A DNA stretch of 64,000 nt from Gnetum montanum (taxonomy: Eukaryota > Streptophyta > Gnetopsida > Gnetales > Gnetaceae): assembly GCA_015680685.1 (NCBI GenBank), contig MNCI01002813.1, positions 639,677-703,676 of the forward strand, given 5' to 3'. The notes below the pieces were generated by a model. It had not been told where the DNA came from. It saw only the letters and a list, made by a program, of their open reading frames with translations, and made no database searches. Within the stretch, counting starts at the first letter, position 1. Each line of letters begins with the position of its first letter. A program made the translations under genes and the position numbers. This document shows, piece by piece, positions 47,423-57,540 of the stretch.

Positions 47423-48228
47423 TGATGAGTGGTGAGGTACCCCTACACTCAACCATACGAATACAAGTGTTACATGCATGATTCGGTCGAACTCCAAGGA
47501 CTAAGTGCTTACACGCCTTATGTAACACTTAAGGTTAATCAGTCATTGTCTTCCCAAGCTCACTTGTATTTGTCATGATTGTATGTTTAAGTGAACTTGA
47601 GGGATATGATTTTTATGTCTTTTATGTTTTTATCGCCTATGCTCAGATGGAAAAGGGTGAAGAGACTAAGCAACTAACCTTTGCTAACTAATATCTAATT
47701 ATCCTAGCATCAGTATCCATTCCCACTTGCCATTTACACCTTGAACTAATGCAATGCTATTGGGATTACCAAACACTATTTGTTACTGGAATTATCAAAT
47801 GTAACACACGTGCTCAAAGCGGTCATACTAAATGCACTTAACTATGATAGTTGAGGGTTGAGAGAGATTAAGTCCCTAAGAAAGAATTTAAAAATTTAAC
47901 AATAATTAAAGTCCTATTTAGCTTAGTCCATATGCTACAAGGTTTATCCAAAAGTTCATCTTTATTATTGTATACAATTATGTGCTCAAGTACAGAATTG
48001 CTCGAATAAAGATCTGTTCACTTTGGGACTCCTACTACAGGCACATGGAAATTATTCTAACTCTAGAATGGTAAAATAGCAAGAGTTTGGCTAAGGTCTA
48101 GATCTATATGGAGAAACAAGGGAGAGCCACCTCTTATTTATAGAACTGGCGATGGGCTATGATATCACGTACGCGATATTGCAGCTTTCGACGTGATATG
48201 GAAGCCCATGCAATATTGCATCCCATCA
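47423..48228 (-). repeat. 3' LTR of element C
   Basis: 806 bp, edges TGATGAGTGG and CATCA. TATA-like box at 48134-48143; dyad cores at 48161, 48175 (14 bp), 48195 and 48212. TACCCCCATGACT follows at 48229. Confidence 0.88.
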
Positions 48229-48779
48229 TACCCCCATGACTAAATGAAAACTCATCCTTGAGTTCCTTACAAAATACTGGGAAGGTATGGGATTATTGAC
48301 TTGAATGGAACTAATGGTGAATGGGATGACATGTGAATGGATCATCATTACAAAACATGAAAAAACTAGTGTTCATGGCAACAAGAGTGAACACTATGTA
48401 CATTTGACATCCAACCTTATTTGGTAGCTGAGAGAGAAAGAGAGAGAAAAATAAGTTTGCTACTACCAACGCCAAGATTGCACCTTTCATTGTCCTTCAA
48501 GCACACAATCAATCTCCTTCCTTGCATAGCTATTTTAGCATCAATCCATTCCAAGTGTTCCCTCTAGATCTAATATGTTGTTGTATGATTGCCATCTATG
48601 TACCGCTCGAAATCATCGGTCCTCGGCTGGAAGGAAAAACAGAGACTGTGGAATCACAGGACAAGCACAGATGATCCTACCTTTGCCTAAGGGTGAGCTG
48701 GAATGCATGAAGGTAGGGTACCTTGGGTGGCCTGCACGCGGATCAGACAAGGATTTCCCTGAGCGTCACCGAGGTGTTA

Positions 48780-49060
48780 TACGCTGGGTTATGTGTAAAC
48801 AATGTGGCGGAATAAAACAAGGCGTAAACAGTGAAAGTGTCAGGCGTATACAGCGTAAACAGTGAAATAGATGCAGCATAAGCGTAAACGGGTGTAAGTG
48901 TAAGCGTAAGCGTAAAATGGCATAAGCGTAAGCGTAAGCGTAAATAGGCATAAATAGATGTAGATGCAACGTAAGCTTATCCAAGTGTAAACAGCGTAAA
49001 AAAGTTTAAATAGTGTAGACAAATGTAAATAGCGTAAACAGTGCGAGCGTCAATGAAATG
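48780..49060 (+). repeat. GCGTAA-type short tandem array in block H
   Basis: A 6-bp unit, GTAAGC or GTAAAC with variants, is repeated irregularly, densest at 48890-48960. Variation in the sixth base gives alternating GTAAGC and GTAAAC blocks. Confidence 0.8.
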
Positions 49061-49383
49061 TAAACTGCAATAATGACGCTGTAAGAAAATAGTTTTTGAG
49101 GTACCAGTCTTAACGTAGTTGTGCGTGTACATAAGGCGAACGAAAAGTCCTGGTGGGTGCTGGGTGGCTAGGCTAGGTTACACTATAGATGCGGCGTAGA
49201 GATTGTCCACGACTTACAAATATTGCAGCGTAATTGTTCCTGGGTGTGCTCTGGTAAAATTTTTTGCCAACCGTCCTCCTCTGTCCTATCCAAATTCACG
49301 GGAAACTGGGTTTTTATAGTGGGGCTTCACTTGGAAAATCAGGTTGGGAGACACGTGGCGTGTTGACCAGGTGCATACAATTT

Positions 49384-49740
49384 AGAAATATGGTATACAT
49401 TAGGTGTATACGCTACATCAGGTCGGCTTATACGCTGGGCTTACTATGTGTGTGAACTTGGGTGGACGCTAGGCATATACGCTGATGAATGTTGGCATAT
49501 ATGCTATTGGCACTGTTGTTCGATGTTGGTGTATACGCTGTGGGGTGCTAGCGTCTACGCTAGGCGTAGACGTTGTGGGATGCTGGCGTCTTTGCTAGGT
49601 GTATACGCTGTCGGACGTTGGCGTATATGCTGTAGGATGCTGGCGTATACGCTAGGCATATACGTTGTAGGATGCTGGCATATACGTTGGGCGTAGACGC
49701 TATAGAATGCTGGCATATACGCTGGGCGTATACGCTGTAG
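49384..49740 (+). repeat. GCGTATACGC palindrome minisatellite in block H
   Basis: Units of about 36 bp consist of one or two copies of the perfect palindrome GCGTATACGC (variants GCATATACGC, GCGTAGACGC) separated by a TGTAGGATGCTG-like spacer. About nine units can be seen. Confidence 0.8.
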
Positions 49741-50749
49741 ATAGTGAAAATCTGCACTTTTGATCTCCAAAGCTCTCTAAAGGCACCTCGTTCGGCGTCA
49801 GAGAAGCTTGTGCTTGCCAGTGGATTGCCAGGACTTGCTCGGTGTTGAATAGTACTAAGCTCCAAATTTTTGTGGTGTTTCATTGGCTCCTCTTTGTTGA
49901 CACTTGGAGGAATCGACTTGAGAAGCGTCGACAAAGAAGTACAAAACACCACAAGCAAACAAGGAGCAAGCATTGACCTTTTGCACCTAGCCAGATGTCA
50001 TCGCACTGTGTTTAGTCGTACTTAGGATTGGGGGAGTGGGATGTGTAACTGCGCAAGGGATTATGCTGGATGTGTGCACCATGCTGATCCTTGTCGAGAG
50101 CCATTTGTTAGCAGACTGGGAGTTTAGACATGGGGTGGGCATCCTTTGGTGGAACAAGACTCTTGGTTAGTGTTCAAGAGGACTTGTTGGCACGACCAAA
50201 GCCACATGGGAGTATGTGTTGCATTCTTTGGAAGAACAACACCCTTCTTTGGGGAAACTGTTGGTGGAGAGCCAAAGCCATGCAACGGGATGTTACTTGA
50301 GCTATTGAGACATGAGTGTTTGTATCTAAGACAATTGGCTTCCTGCCTGAGGCTTGTATGGGAAGTGCCAAGGGTCCCCTTTTTTTTGTTTTTTTTAATC
50401 TTTTGTGTTTTTGAATCTTGTACTCATGCTCATGTGCTACATTGCGACTACTCAAAGGTGTTATAGTGTGCAATGGTATGCTCAAGGTTTTGGGTTATAT
50501 GGGGTGTATCTAGGAACTAAGGATGTACTTGTGAATAGATTGATTAGCCTGGTTGCGTGCGTTAGGAACAATGCGGCCCCTTATCACCATGATGAAGTGT
50601 ATCTATGTACGAGCACGACTAGGTGTCATCCTGCAAACACAACTCCTAGAAGACAAGAAAACCACAAGTGAATGTGTGAGCTTAGACTTTGGGCATGAAT
50701 GTGATGGATGCAAAAAGAGGAACCATGTGAAACTTAAAGCAAACAGGAT

Positions 50750-51160
50750 TAGCAGCGGTAATGTTGTCAGCGCCGGTGTGATGAACGATGCAACAGAAAT
50801 GATCTTGCCAGTTTATAGTCGTAGCAAACTATCGTGGGTTAGTTTTATGTCATAACCCGTTGGACGTTGCCCATTTAGCATCGTGGTGGACGTTACGTTG
50901 CCAATTTATAGTCTTAGCGGACTGTGAAGAGACAAGCTAATTTATAGTCTTAGCAAACTTTGATGAATGAGTGTGACAGTTTAGTGTCATGTCAGACAGA
51001 GCTCTATTTATCGTCCTTGCAGACACTGTGTGGTATCAATTTATCGTCATGATCCAGGACTATTCTGTGGTATTAGTTTTAAGTCATAATCCAGTACTGT
51101 TCTGTGGTATTAGTTTTAAGTCATAATCTAGGACTATTCTGTGGAGATGCATGCGTGTGT
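50750..51160 (+). repeat. Diverged array of TTTATAGTC-type hairpin units in block H
   Basis: Repeated segments of the form TTTATAGTCTTAGC-GGACT recur at intervals of about 40-60 bp, the last three as AGTTTTAAGTCATAATCCAG-GACT. Most carry a short inverted repeat, AGTC with GACT or TGTC with GACA. Confidence 0.6.
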
Positions 51161-51253
51161 ATCCATACGATCCTGTAAACAAAAGCAACTAGAGAAAACA
51201 TTGTTAAATAGCAACTGCAGAAAACATGAATAGGAAATAGTGTGAAAAGGTGG

Positions 51254-51590
51254 TAGTTTAAGGCCTTTTTGGGCCACGTGTTCTAGTTTAAGGCCTTTTC
51301 GGGCCATGGATGGTAGTTTAACACCTTACCAGGAGATGTTTAGTTTAAGGCCTTTTCGGGCCATGGGTTAGTTTAAGGCCTTTTCAGGCCATGCTTAGTT
51401 TAAGGCCTTTTCGGGCCATGCTTAGTTTAAGGCCTTTCCAGGCCGTAGGTTAGTTTAAGGACTTTCCGGGTCATAGTGGCAGTTTAACGCCTTACCGGGC
51501 GATGCTTAGTTTAAGGCCTTTTCGGGCCATAGTGGCAGTTTAATGCCTTACTAGGCGACGCTTAGTTTAAGGCCTTTTCGGGACATGAGT
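51254..51590 (+). repeat. TAGTTTAAGGCC hairpin-unit minisatellite in block H
   Basis: Twelve units of 26-30 bp. The main type reads TAGTTTAAGGCCTTTTCGGG followed by CCATG; the second type, at least three copies, reads AGTTTAACGCCTTACCGGGC followed by GATG. Each unit contains its own short stem (GGCC/GGCC or CGCC/GGCG). Confidence 0.9.
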
Positions 51591-52073
51591 GCACGCATAA
51601 GCTAGTACAATGCGAAATAGGATGATGTATGCACAATGAACAAAGGTGAAGAGTGGGCGGAGATCAGGCGTGCCTGTGGCAATAGGGGAGTCTCGATTAT
51701 GCGATTGTGTCCTAGTTGGACATGGCTTTGGAAGTGTTTTAGGCTTAGGCTCAGTTGGGAGGCTTACAGTTTTCACCACTCGTTTGGGCATGTTGGTTTT
51801 AAGTGTTGCGGTTGTTGCCACTCGTTCGGGCGTTTTGTTGGTTGCCACTCGTTTGGGCGTTTTGGCCCTAAGTTTTGCATTCGTTGCCACATAAGTTGCA
51901 TCAAGAGGCTCTTCTTTCAAGACCTGTGCCATGTCTATGTGGTGGTCAGCTTGAAAGAGGGTGTTCTCACCATGTATAATGACTTGTCTGCCTTCATATG
52001 GAAGGCGGATTTCTTGATGTATCGGTGAGGAAACAGCTCGTTGTTGTGCTAGCCAAGATCTGCCAAGAATCAT
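51567..52073 (-). pseudogene. Gypsy protease C-terminus in block H
   Basis: The minus-strand frame of 168 codons begins MILGRSWLAQQRAVSSPIHQ and continues with a VIIHGE motif, the standard end of a plant gypsy protease (LLGRPW...AVPSSLHQ...IHGE). It continues through short repeats of TPKRVAT-like residues, then enters the tandem array. RT and integrase are absent. The 5' part, with the active site, is lost at the right junction with element C. Confidence 0.65.
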
Positions 52074-53260
52074 GGAAAGAAGAGAATGGAATGGAGTCTG
52101 AAGAATAAGGTGGTGTATAGCCCATTGTGTGTTTAATGATTAATGTGACTTGGTAGATCCCATTCCAAATTTGGCCTCAAACAAACCACATCCAGTGACT
52201 TCGCATTAATACATTTGGCCCATCCATCCACTTGAAGTAACAAGAATGCCTTCACCACAGAGACACCACCATTCCGATGAAATGAAAGATGAGAAAGTAG
52301 GAAGCAAGTAGGGCCTTAGTTAGAGAAAACATGTTTATTTTAGTTCCATAACCATTGATTGTAGCCCAAGTGATCATTTTGTCTAAGGGATGTGATTTGA
52401 ATCCTCAATAGTTTTTTTTTCTATTTTTTTTGTGTGCAAACCACACCATGAAAAGAATTATTATTTTTATTTGCTCAACTACCCAATAATGTGCAACATC
52501 AAAATGGTAAGAAAACTCAAGGAGAAAACATCCAAGAAACCAAGAGAATGGACAACAAAAGTGCATCAAGTCCCCTTGAAGTCACATCCTTTTCAATCCT
52601 TGAGTCCTTCCTTAGTTTGAGAAATACCCAATTACCAATTCATTGATAGTTCTTATTATTTAGAAAGGGGTTTTATAGTTCCAAGATGAGAGAGACCATA
52701 GAATTTTACGAATGCATGGATGATGTGGACTCATTGCCTACTATATCAAAAGAAGCATACCTTAGTATCAACATCATAACTTAAAGGTAAAAACCAAACA
52801 TTAGCAATCAATGGAATACAGTTCAAACCATCTTCAGAGCACTTATTAAGTGACAAACTTAATAAAATGGATAACACATGCACAAAAATAAAATAAAAAG
52901 TATGAATAATGTTGTGAAACAAAAATAAGAAAATTTGAAGAAAGTATGAAACAAAAATGTGTAAAAAAAAAATTTCAAAAGAAACTGAGGGCCTCAATTG
53001 ATTAGCACATGTGGTTATCTCCCCCATGATTGAATTGAAAGGGAGAGATCCAAAATAATGAGCACTTATTTGAATTTTTTAGAAGTGTCCAACTTCTCCC
53101 AATTGATGATTTTATATTAAGGTTTGAAAGTTGTTGACACTCATACTCCAATGTATCTATGCTTTCATTGTGGTTGCAATTTTTTCCCCCAGTTAGTTCC
53201 ATGAATGTTGGTAAGTTACTCTCTGGATCAGCTATCAACCACTAGGTGTTTTCTTGTTGT
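52074..53260 (-). other. 3' noncoding region of element C
   Basis: Collinear with B 30080-31300. It includes a T-rich minus-strand ORF (52746-53027) beginning MGEITTCAN, matching the position and first residues of the equivalents in A and B. The pol genes are absent. Confidence 0.65.
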
Positions 53261-54300
53261 GTGGTTGCTACATACAAGAACCTTTGTATCCAAGTTTCCT
53301 GGGCACACCTGTTGCATACAAGAAATGTTGAGCACTCCTATACATCATCACCCCATGTATCACTATTTGTGATGCATGGAACTTTCTTCTTCTCGATCAT
53401 TCCATAAGTATTTTTCTTAGATATTTCTAGGGAAAGATCATGGATTCCTAGGCATGCATTTATGGTACATAGTCATGCCCTCCCCATTATAATTGGAAAA
53501 TCCCCTTTGTTATTATTAACTTCTATCACTAGAAAATTAGCTGGGTATGAAAACCACACATAGTGGTAACAATGTCCTCCACAAGTCCCAAAGGAACAAT
53601 GATGGACTAGTTAGCCAACTCTAATTGAATATTTCTCTTCTTTAGTGGAGGCAAGTTCCAGGCTTTATACATTTCTTGTGATATTAAGTTGACTCCAGAA
53701 CCTAAGTCAAGAAGAGCCTTACATGGTTCATTCAAAAAAACTTGGAGGTAGATTAAGGGACTTCTAGGCTTAGATAATTTCCTGGGAAGGTGGCCCAACT
53801 TTATCCATTCAGTGATAGTATGTGTTAACATAACCATGTGCATTGAGTTCTATTATTTTTTTGAAGGGAGTTTCGAAGCCTTACTTGATGAAGGAGTCAT
53901 CATAGACTCAACTGCTTGTGGTTGTCAGAGTTTGTTTGGTCTATTGGTTCTAAAGAAAGGTTTTCTCTTTATATGATTTTTAGAACTAGTAGTGCATTGA
54001 AGGTTTACAGCTCTTGTAGCATTATGTTGCTATAGTTAAGTGGGGAGTTCCCCTTACATCATTGGAGCAGGTGGTAGTGGAACTATTGGCGTAAGAGATG
54101 TGGATGGATTCGGAGGATGGTATGCATGTGGAGTATCTCTTCCAAGAGTGGGAGTCTTAAAATACTCCCAAACTTGATAGTGCCATTGTAGGGTCATGTG
54201 ACTGATAGATTCACTTGGAGAAACCAGCTGTTGCACGTAATAGCCATATGGATCTGGTTGCCGGTAAGGGTATTGTTGCCTAGGCGGTGGAATCCCCCAT
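53261..54300 (-). pseudogene. Protease and linker of element C
   Basis: The active-site segment is coded near 53690-53720 within 53607-53843 and reads LLDLGSGVNLIS, Asp kept but Ser of DSG changed to Leu. Upstream, 54056-54236 is the Pro-rich linker matching B 31959-32267. The frame differs from gag by one base. Confidence 0.72.
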
Positions 54301-56250
54301 GACTATGGGTATTGCCACTACTTGTGTTGTCAATAGGTTGTGGTGGAGTCCCACTTGGATAATACATTAAGGGTTGGTGGAACTACCTTGGGTTACCTTG
54401 GGAATAAGGTAACCTTTGGGGTGCTTGCTGTTTGTTAAGTCTTGGATTGAGTGCATCCACCCTAGACTCTTGCAGATGTGAGATTATTGGGCAACATCCT
54501 TTAAGATGGTCATATTAGCAGATCTCACATCCCCCATAATTGTCCATATCAGAGTCCACAACCTCATCGGTGATAGTAATTTTTCCCTTACACTTGTTAC
54601 ATGCATGGTCTGAATCTCTCCTCTTTTTCTTATCATGATAACTACTTCGCTCCTTAGACTCCTCTATGATTTTTAGAACGGTTTCAAATCTACTGTCTAA
54701 GGAGTCCCACATTTGATCTACCTTAGCTGACACTTTAGTTTTTAACTTTTGAAGCAGCAAGTTTTTTCTATTCACCAACTCCTTGAGTGGTGACTCATCC
54801 TCTTCCTCACAGAATCTTACTCCTCTCTTTCGAAGGGAAGGATTGCGGTGATACTCTTCCATGCTTTCTCTTTTCTATAGCTCTCCTTCTTCCTTAGCTA
54901 CTTACTCCAACAATCTATGAACTTCATGGAACCTAATCTTAGATAATATCCCTTGGGCATATGTTCCAAGGGTTCTCCTGGTTTCATGTCTTAGCCCATC
55001 TACGAGGTGGTAGAGTTGATCCTGTTGTGTGTAGCCATGGCCCGGGCAATAATGTAACAATGCATAATATTGGCCCATGGTAGCATCCAAGGGTTCATGA
55101 TTACCTTGCTTCCATCCTTGGATTTTCTTACACAAGTTGGACACTCAGGAGTACATTTTATATTTATCATTAAATAGTTCTAGCATTGTACTCCACCTAT
55201 GAATGGATTCCTATTCTAAAAACTGGTACCAACTTTCTGCTTCTTTTATGAGTGTCCTAGGAAACAACTTTAAATTCTCCCACTCATTCTCAATATTCTA
55301 CAAGGCATAGGCATCATGAAATGCCTATAAGTGGTTCTGTGGATCACCATTGTATCCTCCTTTGAATCATGGGATATTATTCATGTCTAGTCTCTTGATC
55401 TGGCTATCTTTTTGGTGCCTTGTAGGTATTCTAACAGCCTCCATAATATCTAACATACTCCAGATTGCTAGTAGGGGTTCTTCATTTTCATTTATTTCAT
55501 GGCATCTATGATGTCTATGATGTTCCCTACTTTCCCTTCTACCATGCCTTGATTCTCTTGAATGCCATCATCCTCGCTCTCAACTCTCTGGTCAAGGGTT
55601 CTCATTATTCCTACCCTTGTCCTCACAGTTGTGCTCTTTGTGACTACATCCTGATGTGGAAGTAGAGGGTGAATGATGCGATGAAGGTGAAGAAGAAGGA
55701 GAACCATCTCCATGATCATGTCTGTTACCTTCTCTTCGGTGGCTACATCCCTGATCGTGATGACGATCAAACTGCCTACCCTTGTCATTTGTTTGTGTTC
55801 CCTTATTGAACACTTGGTGTTCATGGCAATCAGAACTAGGATTGTGAATTATGGAGTGTAGGTTCTGATACCCCATCTCCTCACTATCTTTAGGAGGGGG
55901 AACATCATTTTGTAAAAAACCTAATGAAATAGGTTCACCACCCTTGATTTCACTTATGATGGGTGAACTGTTATGGGGTCCCTTGCCCTTCAATGATGTA
56001 TGGTAATTCTCCTACCATGACTCCTATTGACATTGCGCTTCTATGAGATGGTAGTGCCTTATGTTATAATCACATGCAATGTACTCAGCATATAATTATG
56101 ACATGTTGATTCGTGCAAGGGCATGAAGGAGCATGTTGGGGGAGGCTATGTCTAGAGGCAACACTATGTTACCCTCCAAGTCTCTCCATCACAGTTGTTC
56201 ATCTTGATGAAATACAAAGGTAAATTCGGGTATATACTCATCATGGTAAG
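54301..56250 (-). pseudogene. Gag of element C
   Basis: Pieces at 55592-55993 (His/Ser-rich N-terminal region), 54902-55144 (core, LCKKIQGWKQGNHEPLDAT and LRHETRRTLG) and 54515-54862 (LKELVNRKN, MWDSLDSRF), all in one frame, matching the same segments of B. A CNKC motif and a CEIC-stop-YDH segment near 54495-54600 resemble a zinc knuckle. Stops break the frame between pieces. Confidence 0.8.
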
Positions 56251-56491
56251 TATATAACATACTAACTTGCTGAGGAATTGGTGGGTTTTGATTATGTGTG
56301 TTGTACTACCGATTTTCTCTAGTGTTGGTCCTAGGTGGTGAAGTGCTTTTTTATGGAGACATCTTAGTTTCGTTTGGTTTGTTATTTACCGTTATCTTAT
56401 TTTCTTTCTTTTGATCAACCTTAAGGGTTTGTTCTAGCTCCCAACAATGTGAATGATATCCTATGTTCTACTTAGCACACAAACAACTAAG

Positions 56492-56509
56492 TCCCTGGCA
56501 ACGATGCCA
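56492..56509 (-). promoter_or_regulatory. Primer-binding site of element C (tRNA-Asp type)
   Basis: Minus strand TGGCATCGTTGCCAGGGA, 15 of 18 matches to the complement of the tRNA-Asp 3' end and one base inside the LTR. Confidence 0.8.
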
Positions 56510-56510
56510 A

Positions 56511-57239
56511 TGATGAGTTATCAGGTACCCCTACACTCAACCATACGAATACGAGCATTACACATGTGATCTGGTCGAACTCCAAGGACTAAGTGCTTAC
56601 ACACCTTATGGAACACTTAAGGTTAATCAGTCGCTATCTTCCCAAGCTCACTTGTATTTTTCACGATTGTATGGTTAGGTGAACTTGAGGTATATGATTT
56701 TTATGTATTTTATGTTTTTATTGCCTATGCTAAGAGCGAAAAGGGTGAAGAGACTAAGTAACTAACCTTTGCTAACTAAGCTCTAATTATCCTAGCATTA
56801 GTATCCATTCCCACTTTCCGTTGACACTCTAAACTAATGCAATGCTATTGGGATTACCAAGCGTAACACACATGCTCGAAGCGGTCATACTGAATGCACT
56901 TAACTATGAGAGTTGAGGGTTGAGAGAGATTAAATACCTAAGAAATCATTTAAACATTTAACAATAATTAAAGTCCTATTTAGCTTAGTCTATATGCTAC
57001 AAGGTTTATCCAAAAGTTCATCTTTATTGTCATACACAATTGTGTGCTTAGGTACAGAATTGATCAAATAAAGATCCGTTCACTTTGGGACTCCTACTAC
57101 AAGAACATGGAAATTATTCTAACTCTGGAATGGAAAAATGACAAGCTTTTGGCTAAGGTCTAGATCTAGATGGAGAAACAAGGGAGAGCTACCTCTTATT
57201 TATAGAATTAGGGACAGGTTGCCATATCATGTCCCATCA
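56511..57239 (-). repeat. 5' LTR of element C, outer end shortened
   Basis: 729 bp. From the TATA-like box (57196-57205) to the edge there are only 44 bp, against 95 bp in the left LTR. The missing bases are the dyad array; only a single half-site-like CCATATCATG remains. Confidence 0.85.
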
Positions 57240-57540
57240 ATCAATAATATCTACAAGGAAGCTTCCCCTTTCTGTTGGGTGGAGTCATCATTGGAACTCT
57301 CTCTATCCTTAATTGAGAGCTCTTTGCCTCATCTAATTCTATGTCATTCTATCTAGTAATGAGTTAGTATGTGTGGATGTTTGATAGTGCCCCAATTCAG
57401 GTTTCCTCCCTTAATACTCATTTATCTATAAGGTTGTTCCTGAGTCTCATTCATAGTGTATCAATTAAGGTAACCTATGAATTATTCTAGTTACTATAAT
57501 TGATACACTTTTAATATCAATAGAACTTCTTTTCGGGGTT
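57240..57540. other. Possible LINE tail with a 13-bp inverted repeat
   Basis: No gene. It may be the 3' UTR of the LINE, cut off by insertion of C. AGTGTATCAATTA (57455-57467) is exactly inverted at 57497-57509; two mismatches further in, GTAAC/GTTAC extends the stem. Confidence 0.35.

Larger units (their letters stand above)
48599..52073 (-). mobile_element. Block H: foreign retroelement fragment nested in element C
   Basis: Left and right of this block, C aligns with B (to about B 29480 and from about B 30080), so about 600 bp of C is replaced. The block is richer in G+C and carries a gypsy protease remnant at its right end and four kinds of tandem array. A tentative LTR would be 48599-50241 (TGTACC...AACA) with a purine tract on the minus strand at 50242-50254 (CCCCAAAGAAGGG). 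Tandem arrays between pol and the 3' LTR are known from Tat elements. The 5' half would have been deleted together with the missing C sequence. Confidence 0.5.
47423..57239 (-). mobile_element. Element C: second gag-protease-only member of the A family, with foreign block H
   Basis: LTRs lie at 47423-48228 and 56511-57239. The primer site, gag, protease and 3' region run on the minus strand as in B, with the same missing pol. A block of about 3.5 kb (48599-52073) unlike the family interrupts its 3' region. The flanking 5-mers (AGTAG and ATCAA) do not match, and the right LTR is shortened at its outer end. It appears inserted in or next to the LINE tail. Confidence 0.85.

Noticed and set aside
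48880-48960. GTAAGC array as a variant telomere
   Set aside because: The unit does not resemble plant telomere units (TTTAGGG) and lies within a transposon-derived block.
50146-50485. ORFs of about 105 codons on both strands in block H
   Set aside because: Mutually antisense, no recognised domain, within a noncoding repeat-rich part of a retroelement.
49384-51590. CRISPR-like arrays
   Set aside because: Units are contiguous or have repeated, not unique, spacers, and the context is a plant retroelement.
47418-57244. Target duplication of element C
   Set aside because: The flanking 5-mers AGTAG and ATCAA differ, so no duplication is claimed.
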